Assembly: GCF_014653945.1 (NCBI RefSeq) | Contig: NZ_BNAU01000002.1 | Coordinates: forward strand, 1,111,914-1,175,913 | Length of the DNA: 64,000 nucleotides | DNA from: Amycolatopsis deserti | GTDB taxonomy: Bacteria; Actinomycetota; Actinomycetes; Mycobacteriales; Pseudonocardiaceae | Direction of reading: 5' to 3' | Shown here: piece after piece, positions 51,951 to 59,840 of the stretch | Layout: the number at the start of each line of letters is the position of its first letter | How positions within the stretch are numbered: the first letter of the stretch is position 1 | Notes under the pieces: model-generated | Databases searched by the model: none | The model's input: the letters and a program-made list of their open reading frames with translations, nothing else | What the model was told of the DNA's origin: nothing | Made by a program: the position numbers and the translations under genes

Positions 51951-52696
51951 CGAACCGGTTCACCGGCACGGTCGCGCTGGTCAACGCCGCCGCGGGGGCG
52001 GGGATCGGCGCGGCCGTCACCCGGCGCCTGCTGGCCGAGGACGCCACCGTGGTGATCACCGACGTGAGCGAGCGGCGGCTGGCGAAGTTCCAGGCGGAGC
52101 TGGCCCAGTCCGGCCACGGCGACCGGGTGCTCGCCCGCGTCGCCGACGCGGCCGACGAGCACGCGGTCGACGCGCTGCTCGCCGAGGTCGCCGACGTCCA
52201 CGGGCGGCTGGACGTCCTGGTCAACAGCGTCGGGCTCAACCTGCTGGCGGAGTTCCCCGGCACCGGCCTGGACACCTGGCGCCGGGTCCTGGACACGTCG
52301 CTGACCTCGCACTTCCTGCACGCCCGCGCGGCCTGGCCGCTGCTGCGGAAATCGGCCGCCCCGGCCATCGTCAACATTTCCTCGCTCGCGGCCGAAGCCC
52401 CGGTGCCCTTCGGTGAGGTCGCCTACGCCGCGGCGAAGGCCGGTGTGCTCGGGCTGACCCGCGCACTGGCGGTGGAGGGCGCCCAGTGGGGGATCCGCTG
52501 CAACGCGGTCATCCCGGGCCTGATCTGGAACGAGCGCCTCACCGCCGGGGTCGCCGCCGAGTACGTCGACGCCTACCGCGCGCGGCGGCCGCTGGGCCGG
52601 GACGGCGAGCCGGACGAGGTCGCCGACGTGATCCTGTTCCTCGCCTCCGGCGACAGCCGGCACGTCACCGGCCAGGCGCTGCGGGTGGCGTCATGA
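51947..52696 (+). CDS. Short-chain dehydrogenase/reductase
   Basis: A 249-residue SDR. Its NAD(P) loop is divergent (NAAAGAGIGAAVTR); VLVNSVGLNL and the Ser-Tyr-Lys set are in ISSLAAEAPVPFGEVAYAAAK. ATG 51947 overlaps the BVMO stop. Probably an alcohol/ketone oxidoreductase that feeds or follows the Baeyer-Villiger step; the specificity is unknown. Confidence 0.85.
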   Translation: MTNRFTGTVALVNAAAGAGIGAAVTRRLLAEDATVVITDVSERRLAKFQAELAQSGHGDRVLARVADAADEHAVDALLAEVADVHGRLDVLVNSVGLNLLAEFPGTGLDTWRRVLDTSLTSHFLHARAAWPLLRKSAAPAIVNISSLAAEAPVPFGEVAYAAAKAGVLGLTRALAVEGAQWGIRCNAVIPGLIWNERLTAGVAAEYVDAYRARRPLGRDGEPDEVADVILFLASGDSRHVTGQALRVAS

Positions 52697-53472
52697 CACT
52701 GGAGGGAAAGGTCGCGCTCGTCACCGGGTCCGCCGGCGGTGTCGGCGTGGCGATCTGCCGCGCGCTGCGGGAGGCCGGGGCGCGGGTCGCGCTCACCGAC
52801 GTCGACGGGTCCGCGCTGGACGAGGTTGCGAGCGGCCTCGGCGACGGCGCGGCCACCTTCGTCACCGATCTCGCCGACGACGACGCCGCGGCGGCCCTGC
52901 CGGCGCGGGTGCGGGACGAGTTCGGGTCGCTGGACATCCTGGTCAACAACGCCGGGGTCCGCCAGGTCGCCCCGATGCTCGAGCTCACGCCGGCGCAGTG
53001 GCGGCGCACGCTGGACGTCGACCTGGTCGCCCCGTTCGTGCTGTGCCGGGCCGCGATCCCGCTGATGGCCGAGCAGGGCCGGGGCAAGATCGTCAACATC
53101 GCCTCGATGGCCGGGCTCGCCGCGTTCCGCGACCGCGCGGCCTACAGCGCCGCCAAGGCCGGCCTGATCATGCTCACGAAGAACATCACGGTGGAGTTCG
53201 GCGACCGGGGCATCTGGTGCAACGCCGTCGCCCCCGGCGTCGTGGAGACCCCGATGACGAGCTTCTTCTTCGCCAGCCCCGGCATGACCTCCTCGATCCG
53301 CGCGAACACGCCGATGCGGCGCTGGTCGCGGCCCGAGGAGATCGCCCGGCCGGTGGTGTTCCTGAGCGGTCCGGACTCGGACTTCGTCAACGGGACGGTC
53401 GTCCCGGTCGACGGCGGCTGGACCGCCGGTTACTACGGGGCGGAGCTGTCCCCCCGGCCCGAGGAGGCATGA
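52693..53472 (+). CDS. Short-chain dehydrogenase/reductase
   Basis: A 259-residue SDR with classical features: VTGSAGGVGVAI, LVNNAGVRQVAP, IASMAGLAAFRDRAAYSAAK, and the C-terminal VNGTVVPVDGGWTA typical of FabG-like enzymes. ATG 52693 overlaps the stop of the preceding SDR. Together the two SDRs could interconvert an alcohol and ketone around the BVMO. The order of steps is not decided by the sequence. Confidence 0.87.
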   Translation: MTLEGKVALVTGSAGGVGVAICRALREAGARVALTDVDGSALDEVASGLGDGAATFVTDLADDDAAAALPARVRDEFGSLDILVNNAGVRQVAPMLELTPAQWRRTLDVDLVAPFVLCRAAIPLMAEQGRGKIVNIASMAGLAAFRDRAAYSAAKAGLIMLTKNITVEFGDRGIWCNAVAPGVVETPMTSFFFASPGMTSSIRANTPMRRWSRPEEIARPVVFLSGPDSDFVNGTVVPVDGGWTAGYYGAELSPRPEEA

Positions 53473-53473
53473 C

Positions 53474-54004
53474 GTGATCTCCAACGCGCGACTGGAGGAG
53501 CTGTCGGCCAAGCAGGCGATCGCCGACCTGCTGCTGACCTACTGCCGCGGCATCGACCGGTGCGACGCCGCGCTCGTCAAGGAGGCGTTCTGGCCGGACG
53601 CCTACGACAACCACGGCGCGGACGCCGGCCCGGCGTGGGAGTTCGCCGACCGGATCGTCGCGGCGAAGCTCGCCACGACCGAGTGGACCACGCACGCGGT
53701 CACCAACCACCTCGTCGAGGTCGACGGCGACCGCGCGTTCTCCGAGGCCATCGTGCTGACCTTCCAGAAGCAGACCGGCAGCGACCAGGTCAACGTGTTC
53801 TGCGGCCGGTACGTCGACCGCGTCGAGCGGCGGGACGGGACCTGGCGCATCGCCTACCGCCAGATGATCCACGACTGGAGCGGCTCGACCGTGCTCGAAC
53901 CGTGGGCGCTGTCCGGTGTGGCCAGTGGCGCCTTCGTCCAGGGCGGCCGGCGTGACGGCGACTTCGTCACCGGCGCGGGCCGCGACGCGCTGATGCACGA
54001 CTGA
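53474..54004 (+). CDS. SnoaL/NTF2-like protein
   Basis: A 176-residue alpha+beta barrel protein: QAIADLLLTYCRGIDRCDA and HAVTNHLVEVDGDRAFSE match the SnoaL-like/scytalone dehydratase type of NTF2 fold, whose members act as isomerases, dehydratases or hydrolases, or as small partner subunits. GTG 53474 has GAGGAGG six bases upstream. Last gene of the 48460-54004 operon, followed by a strong hairpin terminator. Confidence 0.8.
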   Translation: MISNARLEELSAKQAIADLLLTYCRGIDRCDAALVKEAFWPDAYDNHGADAGPAWEFADRIVAAKLATTEWTTHAVTNHLVEVDGDRAFSEAIVLTFQKQTGSDQVNVFCGRYVDRVERRDGTWRIAYRQMIHDWSGSTVLEPWALSGVASGAFVQGGRRDGDFVTGAGRDALMHD

Positions 54005-54014
54005 CCCGACGGGC

Positions 54015-54061
54015 ACGGGAAAGGGGCGGAACGGCCCACGGCCGTTCCGCCCCTTTCCCGT
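54015..54061. terminator. 22-bp bidirectional hairpin terminator between convergent operons
   Basis: Two perfect 22-base arms with a three-base CAC loop fill almost the whole 60-base space between the SnoaL-like gene stop (54004) and the convergent ALDH stop (54065). It should end transcription from both directions. There is no U-run. Confidence 0.85.
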
Positions 54062-54064
54062 AGC

Positions 54065-55534
54065 TCAGGACGCCAGCGCCTCGGCCATCTCCGGCGGCAG
54101 GCCGTAGGACTTGATCTCGACGTAGGCGTCGAAGCCCTCCAGACCGGCCTCACGCCCGATCCCGCTGCACTTGAACCCGCCGATGGGCGCGTGGAACCCG
54201 ACGACGTTGCCGTTCAGTTCGACCGTGCCGGTGCGGATCCGGCGGGCGAACGCCAGGGCGTGCTCGGGGTCGGCGGTGAACACCGAGCCGTTGAGCCCGT
54301 AGGTGGAGTTGTTCGCGATGGCGGCGGCCTCGTCCTCGGTGTCGAAGGACAGCACGGACAGCACCGGGCCGAAAATCTCCTCCTGCGCGATGCGCATGTC
54401 CGGGGCGACGTCGGTGAAGATGGTCGGTTCGACGAACCAGCCGCGCTCCAGTCCCGCCGGGCGGCCACCGCCGACCAGCACCTTGGCGCCCTCGCCGCGG
54501 CCGATCTCGAAGTAGCTCTCCACAGTGGACCGCTGCCGCGCGCTCACCAGGGGGCCGACCTGGGTGACCGGATCGGCGGGGTCCCCGATCGGCATCTCCG
54601 CGACCATCGCGGTCAGCCGCTCCAGCAGCTCCCGCTCCCGGGTGCGCGAGACCACGATCCGGGTCTTGTTGCTGCACGCCTGGCCGGTGTTGCGCAACGA
54701 CAGCGCCCGGATCTGCTGCACGGCCAGGTCGAGGTCGGCGTCGTCGAGGATGACCGCGGCGGACTTGCCGCCCAGCTCCAGCGTCACCCGCCGCAGGTCC
54801 TGCCCGCACAGTGCCGCGATCCGCCGCCCCGCGGCCGTGGAGCCGGTGAAGGACACCTTGTCCACGCCGGGGTGGGTGACGAGGTACTCGCTCACGTCGC
54901 GGTGCGCGGGCACGATGTTGACCACCCCGTCCGGCAGCCCGGCCGACTGCAGCATCTCCGCGAACAGGTAGGAGTCCAGCGGCGCCTCCGGCGACGGCTT
55001 CAGCACGACCGTGCACCCGGACAGCAGCGCGGGCCCCAGCTTCAGCATCGTCACCAGCAGCGGCGCGTTCCACGGGATCACCGCTCCCACCACGCCGACC
55101 GGTTCGCGCGTCACCAGCGCGTTGCCGGTGGCCGAGCGCCGCACCGTGGTCCACTCGTACCGCGGCGCCAGCTCGAGGAAGCTGTCCAGCAGCAGCCGCG
55201 CGCCGGCGGACTGCATGGTCCGGGAGAGGCTGATGGGGCAGCCCATCTCGTCGCTGACCAGCGCGGCCACGGTGTCCTGCTGCTCGGCCAGCGCGGCGCT
55301 GACCCGCCGGAGCACGTCACTGCGCTCCGCCAGGCTCATGCCGGGCCACGGGCCGCGGTCGAACGCCTCCCGCGCCGCGGCCACCGCACGGTCCACATCG
55401 GACCTCGACCCCGCGGGCACGCGCGCCACGACCTCTTCGGTGAACGGGGAGATCACCTCGATCTTCTCGTCGGTCGCCGGGTCCACCCACCGGCCGCCGA
55501 TGAACAGCTTCGCGTAGTTTCCTTGCCAGACCAT
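54065..55534 (-). CDS. Aldehyde dehydrogenase (NAD-dependent), operon with CoA-transferase
   Basis: A 489-residue ALDH: VIPWNAPLLV, FTGSTAAGRRI, the general base in LELGGKSAAVIL and the catalytic Cys in LRNTGQACSNKTRI. ATG 55534 has AAAGGAGA upstream. It lies 31 bases downstream of the CoA-ester lyase gene and ends the minus-strand operon starting at 58992. It probably oxidises an aldehyde made in the pathway. Confidence 0.9.
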   Translation of the reverse strand: MVWQGNYAKLFIGGRWVDPATDEKIEVISPFTEEVVARVPAGSRSDVDRAVAAAREAFDRGPWPGMSLAERSDVLRRVSAALAEQQDTVAALVSDEMGCPISLSRTMQSAGARLLLDSFLELAPRYEWTTVRRSATGNALVTREPVGVVGAVIPWNAPLLVTMLKLGPALLSGCTVVLKPSPEAPLDSYLFAEMLQSAGLPDGVVNIVPAHRDVSEYLVTHPGVDKVSFTGSTAAGRRIAALCGQDLRRVTLELGGKSAAVILDDADLDLAVQQIRALSLRNTGQACSNKTRIVVSRTRERELLERLTAMVAEMPIGDPADPVTQVGPLVSARQRSTVESYFEIGRGEGAKVLVGGGRPAGLERGWFVEPTIFTDVAPDMRIAQEEIFGPVLSVLSFDTEDEAAAIANNSTYGLNGSVFTADPEHALAFARRIRTGTVELNGNVVGFHAPIGGFKCSGIGREAGLEGFDAYVEIKSYGLPPEMAEALAS

Positions 55535-55565
55535 GTCGTTCTCCTTTGAACGGTGGGGAGTGGGA

Positions 55566-56456
55566 TCAGCCGTGCCGCGCCACGGCTTCGGCGAGCTCGA
55601 TGACGCCTTCGGCCGTCTTCACGTGGGCGAGGTCGATGTGCTGGCCTTCGAAGTCCACCGCCGCGCTGCCTTCGGCCTCGGCCTTGCGGAACGCGTCGAT
55701 CATGCGCCGGTAGAACTCCACCTTCTCCGGCGACGGCGTGAAGACCTCGTTGGCCACCGCGACGTGGGAGGGGTGGATGCAGACCATCCCGCGGTAGCCG
55801 AGCCCGCGGTTGTCCTCGCAGAAGCGGCGGAACCCGTCGAGGTCCCGGATGTCCTGCCACACGCCGGCGAGCGGGTGGTGCAGGCCGGCCGCGCGGGCGG
55901 CGAGGACGATGCGGCTGCGCAGGTACAGGGTCTCCAGCCCGGCTGGGGTGAACTCGAACCCGAGCTCACGCCCGACGTCGGCGTTGGGACCGGTCGCGCC
56001 GAGCAGGCTGGCCACCCGCGGGCTGGCGGTGGCGATCTCCTCGCAGTGGGCCATCGACACCGCGGTCTCGTAGCTCACGATCAGCCCGACCGAGCCCGGC
56101 GCGAGCCCCTCCCGCTCCTCCAGGTGCGACACCACGGCGTCGATCCGCACGATCTCCTGCGCGTCGAACACCTTCGGCAGGAACAGCCCCGCCAGCCCCG
56201 GTCGCACCACGGCCTCCAGGTCGGCCCCGAGCAGGCCGCTGACGGAGCTGTTGGGCCGGACCCACAGGTCGGCCCGGGCGGCGTCGGCCAGCCGGTCCAG
56301 CGTCTCCGCGACGGTCTTGCGGGCGTCCGCCTTGTCCCCGGCGGGCACCGAGTCCTCGAGGTCGAGGATCACCGCGTCGGTACCCGAGGCGAGCGCCTTG
56401 TCGGCCCAAGTGGGCTTGTGGCCGGGGACGAACAGCAGGGAACGGTAGGGCTTCAT
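55566..56456 (-). CDS. HpcH/HpaI-type CoA-ester lyase (CitE/citramalyl-CoA lyase-like)
   Basis: A 296-residue TIM-barrel lyase. It begins [15 protein letters not shown] and has [19 protein letters not shown] with the metal-binding Asp/Glu, then [19 protein letters not shown]. The family cleaves malyl-, citramalyl- or other 3-hydroxyacyl-CoA esters into two pieces. ATG 56456 overlaps the stop of the crotonase gene. With the mesaconyl-CoA-hydratase-like MaoC at 47773 it could process a branched dicarboxylic CoA intermediate. Confidence 0.87.
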   Translation of the reverse strand: MKPYRSLLFVPGHKPTWADKALASGTDAVILDLEDSVPAGDKADARKTVAETLDRLADAARADLWVRPNSSVSGLLGADLEAVVRPGLAGLFLPKVFDAQEIVRIDAVVSHLEEREGLAPGSVGLIVSYETAVSMAHCEEIATASPRVASLLGATGPNADVGRELGFEFTPAGLETLYLRSRIVLAARAAGLHHPLAGVWQDIRDLDGFRRFCEDNRGLGYRGMVCIHPSHVAVANEVFTPSPEKVEFYRRMIDAFRKAEAEGSAAVDFEGQHIDLAHVKTAEGVIELAEAVARHG

Positions 56457-57274
56457 CGGATGTCCTCCTTGACGGGACGGGAGAAGTCGGGCTTGCGGCG
56501 CTCGCGGTGGGACGCGAGGCCTTCGCGCACCTCGGGCCCGGCGAAGCCGTAGAACTCCAGCGCGAGCGAGGAGTCGAAGATGGCCCCGGCGATCTGCCGG
56601 TACCAGGCGTTGAGGGACTGCTTGGTCCAGCGGATCGCGGTGGGCGCCCCGGTGGCCAGCTCGCGGGCGATCTCCCTGGCGGTGGGCAGGAGGTCGGACT
56701 CCTCGTCGACGCAGAGCGAGACCAGGCCGATGCGCTCGGCTTCCTGGCCGGTGAGGGGCCGGCAGGTCATGAGGTAGTACTTGGCCTTGGCCATGCCGCA
56801 CAGCAGCGGCCAGCACACGGCGGCGTGGTCACCGGCGGCGACGCCGAGGCGGGTGTGGCCGTCGACGATCTTCGCGCTCCGGGCGACCACGGACACGTCG
56901 GCCAGCACCCCGGCGACCAGCCCGGCTCCCACGGCGGGACCGTGGATGGCCGAGACCGTCGGCTTCGAGCAGTCGATGACGTTGTAGACCAGGTCCCGCG
57001 CCTCGCGCATGGTGCGCGTGCGGGTGTCGTAGTCGGTGGACAGCTTCTCGACCAGGTCGAACGAGCCGCCGGCGGAGAACGCCTTGCCCTCGCCGCGGAG
57101 CAGGACGGCGGCCACGTCGGGGTCGCGGTCGAACTCGCGCCAGATGTCGGCGAGGTCCGCGTGGGCGGCTTCGCTCACCGCGTTGAGATTGGGGGCGTCG
57201 AGGACCAGCTCGATGACCCCGTGTTCGTCGGGGCCCTCCACCCGCAGGTGGGGGAAACGTGCGTAGCGGCTCAT
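56453..57274 (-). CDS. Crotonase-family protein lacking both hydratase glutamates
   Basis: A 273-residue crotonase fold. The oxyanion loop is [16 protein letters not shown]. At the first hydratase Glu position there is no Glu ([14 protein letters not shown]). At the second the sequence is [15 protein letters not shown], with a His and an Asp nine residues apart, the same spacing as His145/Asp154 of 6-oxocamphor hydrolase. It is therefore unlikely to be a simple hydratase; C-C bond hydrolysis or isomerisation is possible. ATG 57274 overlaps the CoA-transferase stop. Confidence 0.82.
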   Translation of the reverse strand: MSRYARFPHLRVEGPDEHGVIELVLDAPNLNAVSEAAHADLADIWREFDRDPDVAAVLLRGEGKAFSAGGSFDLVEKLSTDYDTRTRTMREARDLVYNVIDCSKPTVSAIHGPAVGAGLVAGVLADVSVVARSAKIVDGHTRLGVAAGDHAAVCWPLLCGMAKAKYYLMTCRPLTGQEAERIGLVSLCVDEESDLLPTAREIARELATGAPTAIRWTKQSLNAWYRQIAGAIFDSSLALEFYGFAGPEVREGLASHRERRKPDFSRPVKEDIR

Positions 57275-58992
57275 GTGCTTCCTTTCCTGTCGCGGCCGAG
57301 GAAGAGCCCCTCCCGGTCGTAGTCGCGCAGCTCGGCGACGTCCTCGGCGGTCACCGGCCGCAGCTCGCGGACGTCCTCGGCCACCTTCAGGTCCCAGCCG
57401 CAGCGAGTGCGCACGGCGGCGATCCGCTCGGCGAGCGGCTCCGGCCCGGGGGCGATGTGGGTGAGGACCAGGTCGCCGTCGCGCATGGTCAGCGTGCCGG
57501 CGTCGGTGACCACGGCGCGGACGCGCGCGCCGGGGCTGGTGACGTAGTCGCACTGCTCGATGAACCGGCGGGGACTCAGCGTGCCGACGACGAGGGTTTC
57601 GTCGGCGTTGGTGACGACGTCGTTCGCGCCGCCGGACCCGACGAGGTGGGGGCCGCCGGCGATCTTGGTGGTGTTGATGTTGCCGTGGCGGTCGATCTCG
57701 GCCGCGCCGACGCACGCGATCGAGCGGGTGCGCGGCCCGTTGACCAGGGTGCCCAGCACCTGCTCGGTGTCCAGCAGCATCGAGGCGGTCGGGAAGTTGG
57801 CGAAGCTGAAGATGAACGGGTCGCCGGGGGTGGGGGTGTAGTCCCACAGCCCGAGTTCGGCGGCCAGCGCGACCTCGTGACCGGCGGCTTTCGCCCGCGC
57901 GACGCCGACCCACGCCGCGAGGTTGGCCAGCCCGGCCCCGGCCAGCACGGCGGCCGCGCCGGTGGCCGCGATGCGCTCGCCCAGCAGGTCGGCGAGCCAG
58001 ACCGCCGCGCGCTCGGCGGGGGTCGGCGGTCCGCCGTGGCCGTCGCCGCGCGGCACCAGCGACGGCCCGCCGGCCGCTCGCACCAGCTCCGCCAGCCGGT
58101 CGCCGCCGAGTTTCGCCAGGTATGCCTCGTGATCGGCGGGTTCGAGGATCCACTCGCGGATCCAGTCGTCGAACCGCTCGGAGCGGGTGGCGGTGCGCAC
58201 ATCGATCCAGAAGGGGACGTCCTCGGCGTAGCCCCGCACCGGCAGCGCGGCCCCCGCCGGACCGGCGAACACGCCGCCCGGGTGGGCACCGAACGGCGCC
58301 TCCACGACGGCGAGCACCCGGTGGGCGGGGATCCGCACCAGCGGCGACCAGGCACGCAGATCGTCGACCACCTTCTCCACGGTGGCGAGCACCCCGCGCC
58401 GGGCGGCGAACGCACCGATCGAGCCTTCGAACATCGGCGGGGCGATCGCCAGGTTGCCCTGCCGGTCGGCCACCGCGGCGTGCACCACCGCGATGTCGGG
58501 GGCCAGGGGCGCGACCAGGCCGACCCGGCCGAACCGGGTGTCCACTTCGTCGTAGGCGTCGTTGGCGGCCATCGACGAGCCGCGCACCGAACCGGTCACC
58601 ACCGCGGGCACCCCGGTGGCGGCGGCCCGCAGCCGCTGGATGAAGCTCAGGAACGACCAGTTCTCCACCTGCACCGCGCCAGAGCCGTAGGCCTGCTGGA
58701 AGACCGGGTTGGGCGTGAACACGGGGAACGAGTCTCCCGAGTAGACGGTGACGACCCGCTCCAGGCAGCCGGCGCGGAACAGCACGGCCCCGAGCGAGGA
58801 CAGGCTCGCCATGATCAGGGTGAAGGCCGACGGCCTGCCCCAGTGCTGCCGCGCGATCTCCCGGACCAGGGCGCTCCACCGGGAGTGGCCCATCATCACG
58901 TGGATCGCGTCGCCCGGCCGGACGTGGCGGGCCACCGCCTCGTCCAGCCGGCAGAAGTCGGTCGCCAAGCCGGCACCCCCGTTCCTCGCCAC
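57271..58992 (-). CDS. Class I CoA-transferase, alpha and beta halves fused
   Basis: A 573-residue protein. The N-terminal half (about 1-300) has alpha-subunit features ([35 protein letters not shown]). The C-terminal half (about 320-573) has beta-subunit features ([19 protein letters not shown] with an E-x-G as in catalytic Glu motifs, [31 protein letters not shown]). In glutaconate or IpdAB-type enzymes these are two genes. GTG 58992 has only a weak ribosome site; the AT-rich site G lies 20 bases upstream. It probably moves CoA between acids. Confidence 0.82.
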   Translation of the reverse strand: MARNGGAGLATDFCRLDEAVARHVRPGDAIHVMMGHSRWSALVREIARQHWGRPSAFTLIMASLSSLGAVLFRAGCLERVVTVYSGDSFPVFTPNPVFQQAYGSGAVQVENWSFLSFIQRLRAAATGVPAVVTGSVRGSSMAANDAYDEVDTRFGRVGLVAPLAPDIAVVHAAVADRQGNLAIAPPMFEGSIGAFAARRGVLATVEKVVDDLRAWSPLVRIPAHRVLAVVEAPFGAHPGGVFAGPAGAALPVRGYAEDVPFWIDVRTATRSERFDDWIREWILEPADHEAYLAKLGGDRLAELVRAAGGPSLVPRGDGHGGPPTPAERAAVWLADLLGERIAATGAAAVLAGAGLANLAAWVGVARAKAAGHEVALAAELGLWDYTPTPGDPFIFSFANFPTASMLLDTEQVLGTLVNGPRTRSIACVGAAEIDRHGNINTTKIAGGPHLVGSGGANDVVTNADETLVVGTLSPRRFIEQCDYVTSPGARVRAVVTDAGTLTMRDGDLVLTHIAPGPEPLAERIAAVRTRCGWDLKVAEDVRELRPVTAEDVAELRDYDREGLFLGRDRKGST

Positions 58993-59003
58993 GTTCGCCG
59001 CCT

Positions 59004-59023
59004 GACCATATAATATATTTTAC
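59004..59023. promoter_or_regulatory. AT-rich palindrome (site G) upstream of the CoA-transferase operon
   Basis: GACCATATAATATAT (59004-59018) repeats site C exactly. AATATATT (59012-59019) is the palindromic core, and ATAATATATTTTAC is shared with site H (59791-59804). It lies about 20 bases upstream of GTG 58992 and just past the end of the GntR gene. Confidence 0.6.
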
Positions 59024-59055
59024 GTTTCGACGAGTGCGCTGGGCCACACTCCGGC

Positions 59056-59751
59056 TCACCCGGCCGCGTCGTCCCAGAACCCGCGCTCCTCGAGCAGCGC
59101 CACCGCGCGGTTCCCGCCGCGCAGGAAGTGGTCCTCGGTGAGCTTGCGGGCCACGTCCCCGGCCCCCGCCCGCAGCGCGTCGATGATCTCCCGGTGGTCG
59201 GCGTGCGCCGCGGCCGACCACTGGGCGTGCGATTCGTAGAACCCGTGCGGGATCGCGCTGCCCAGCACCTTCAGCTCCGAAACGAGCCGGCGCGAGCGCG
59301 AGGCCCGGTTGATCACCCGGTGGAACTCGAAGTTGAGCAAGTCCAGCCGCTCGCTCGACACCTCCGTCTCCATCCGCGCGGCGATCTCGTCGAGCGCCTC
59401 CAGGCTGGCCGGCGACATCCGCGCGGCCGCCCGCTCGGCCGCGAGGCCGGAGATCACGCCGAGCATCCAGTACTGGTCGCGGACGTCCTCCCGGGACAGC
59501 CTGGCGACGAACGCCCCGCGGCGTGGCACGACCTCGATGATCCCCTCGACCTCGAGCGCGATCAGCGCCTCCCGGACCGGGAGCTTGCTGATCCCGAGCC
59601 GCTCCGCCACCGCGTCCTGGTCGATCCGGACCCCCGGGCGCAGCACCCCGGCGAAGACCTGCCGGCGGATCTCCTGGGCGGCGGCTTCCTTGAGACTGGC
59701 CGGGAGAGCCACCCGCCGCGACCTCGGGAAGACCGAGTTGTCCAGTACCAT
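59056..59751 (-). CDS. GntR-family transcriptional regulator (FCD domain)
   Basis: A 231-residue regulator. The winged helix (about 18-80) is [22 protein letters not shown] then [23 protein letters not shown]. The FCD ligand-binding domain (about 95-215) includes [10 protein letters not shown] and [11 protein letters not shown], where His residues usually bind a metal/effector. I chose ATG 59751 ([10 protein letters not shown]) over the ORF start at 59787. Both flanks of the gene carry the window's AT-rich palindrome, making it the leading candidate to bind those sites. FCD regulators commonly sense organic acids. Confidence 0.88.
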   Translation of the reverse strand: MVLDNSVFPRSRRVALPASLKEAAAQEIRRQVFAGVLRPGVRIDQDAVAERLGISKLPVREALIALEVEGIIEVVPRRGAFVARLSREDVRDQYWMLGVISGLAAERAAARMSPASLEALDEIAARMETEVSSERLDLLNFEFHRVINRASRSRRLVSELKVLGSAIPHGFYESHAQWSAAAHADHREIIDALRAGAGDVARKLTEDHFLRGGNRAVALLEERGFWDDAAG

Positions 59752-59789
59752 GTCCGCCCTGCCTTCCGTCGACCACCGCGGATACACAT

Positions 59790-59804
59790 CATAATATATT
59801 TTAC
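59790..59804. promoter_or_regulatory. AT-rich palindrome (site H) upstream of the GntR gene
   Basis: ATAATATATTTTAC (59791-59804) contains AATATATT (59793-59800), 40-50 bases upstream of the GntR start at 59751 and 36 bases from site I. The pair in one divergent intergenic region suggests autoregulation plus control of the acyl-CoA dehydrogenase operon. Confidence 0.6.
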
Positions 59805-59825
59805 TTCAGCAGCACCGAGCGACGT

Positions 59826-59840
59826 GATAAAATATTTTCC
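59826..59840 (+). promoter_or_regulatory. AT-rich palindrome (site I) directly before the acyl-CoA dehydrogenase ATG
   Basis: The perfect palindrome AAAATATTTT (59829-59838) ends two bases before ATG 59841, where a ribosome site would normally be. TAAAAT (59828-59833) is seven bases from the ATG, the spacing of a leaderless -10 promoter in actinobacteria. So it may be promoter and operator at once. Confidence 0.6.

Noticed and set aside
57271-58992. Calling the CoA-transferase and crotonase ipdAB/echA20 of steroid degradation
   Set aside because: Subunits are fused, the crotonase is not EchA20-like, and no KstR2 or other steroid ring genes are nearby.
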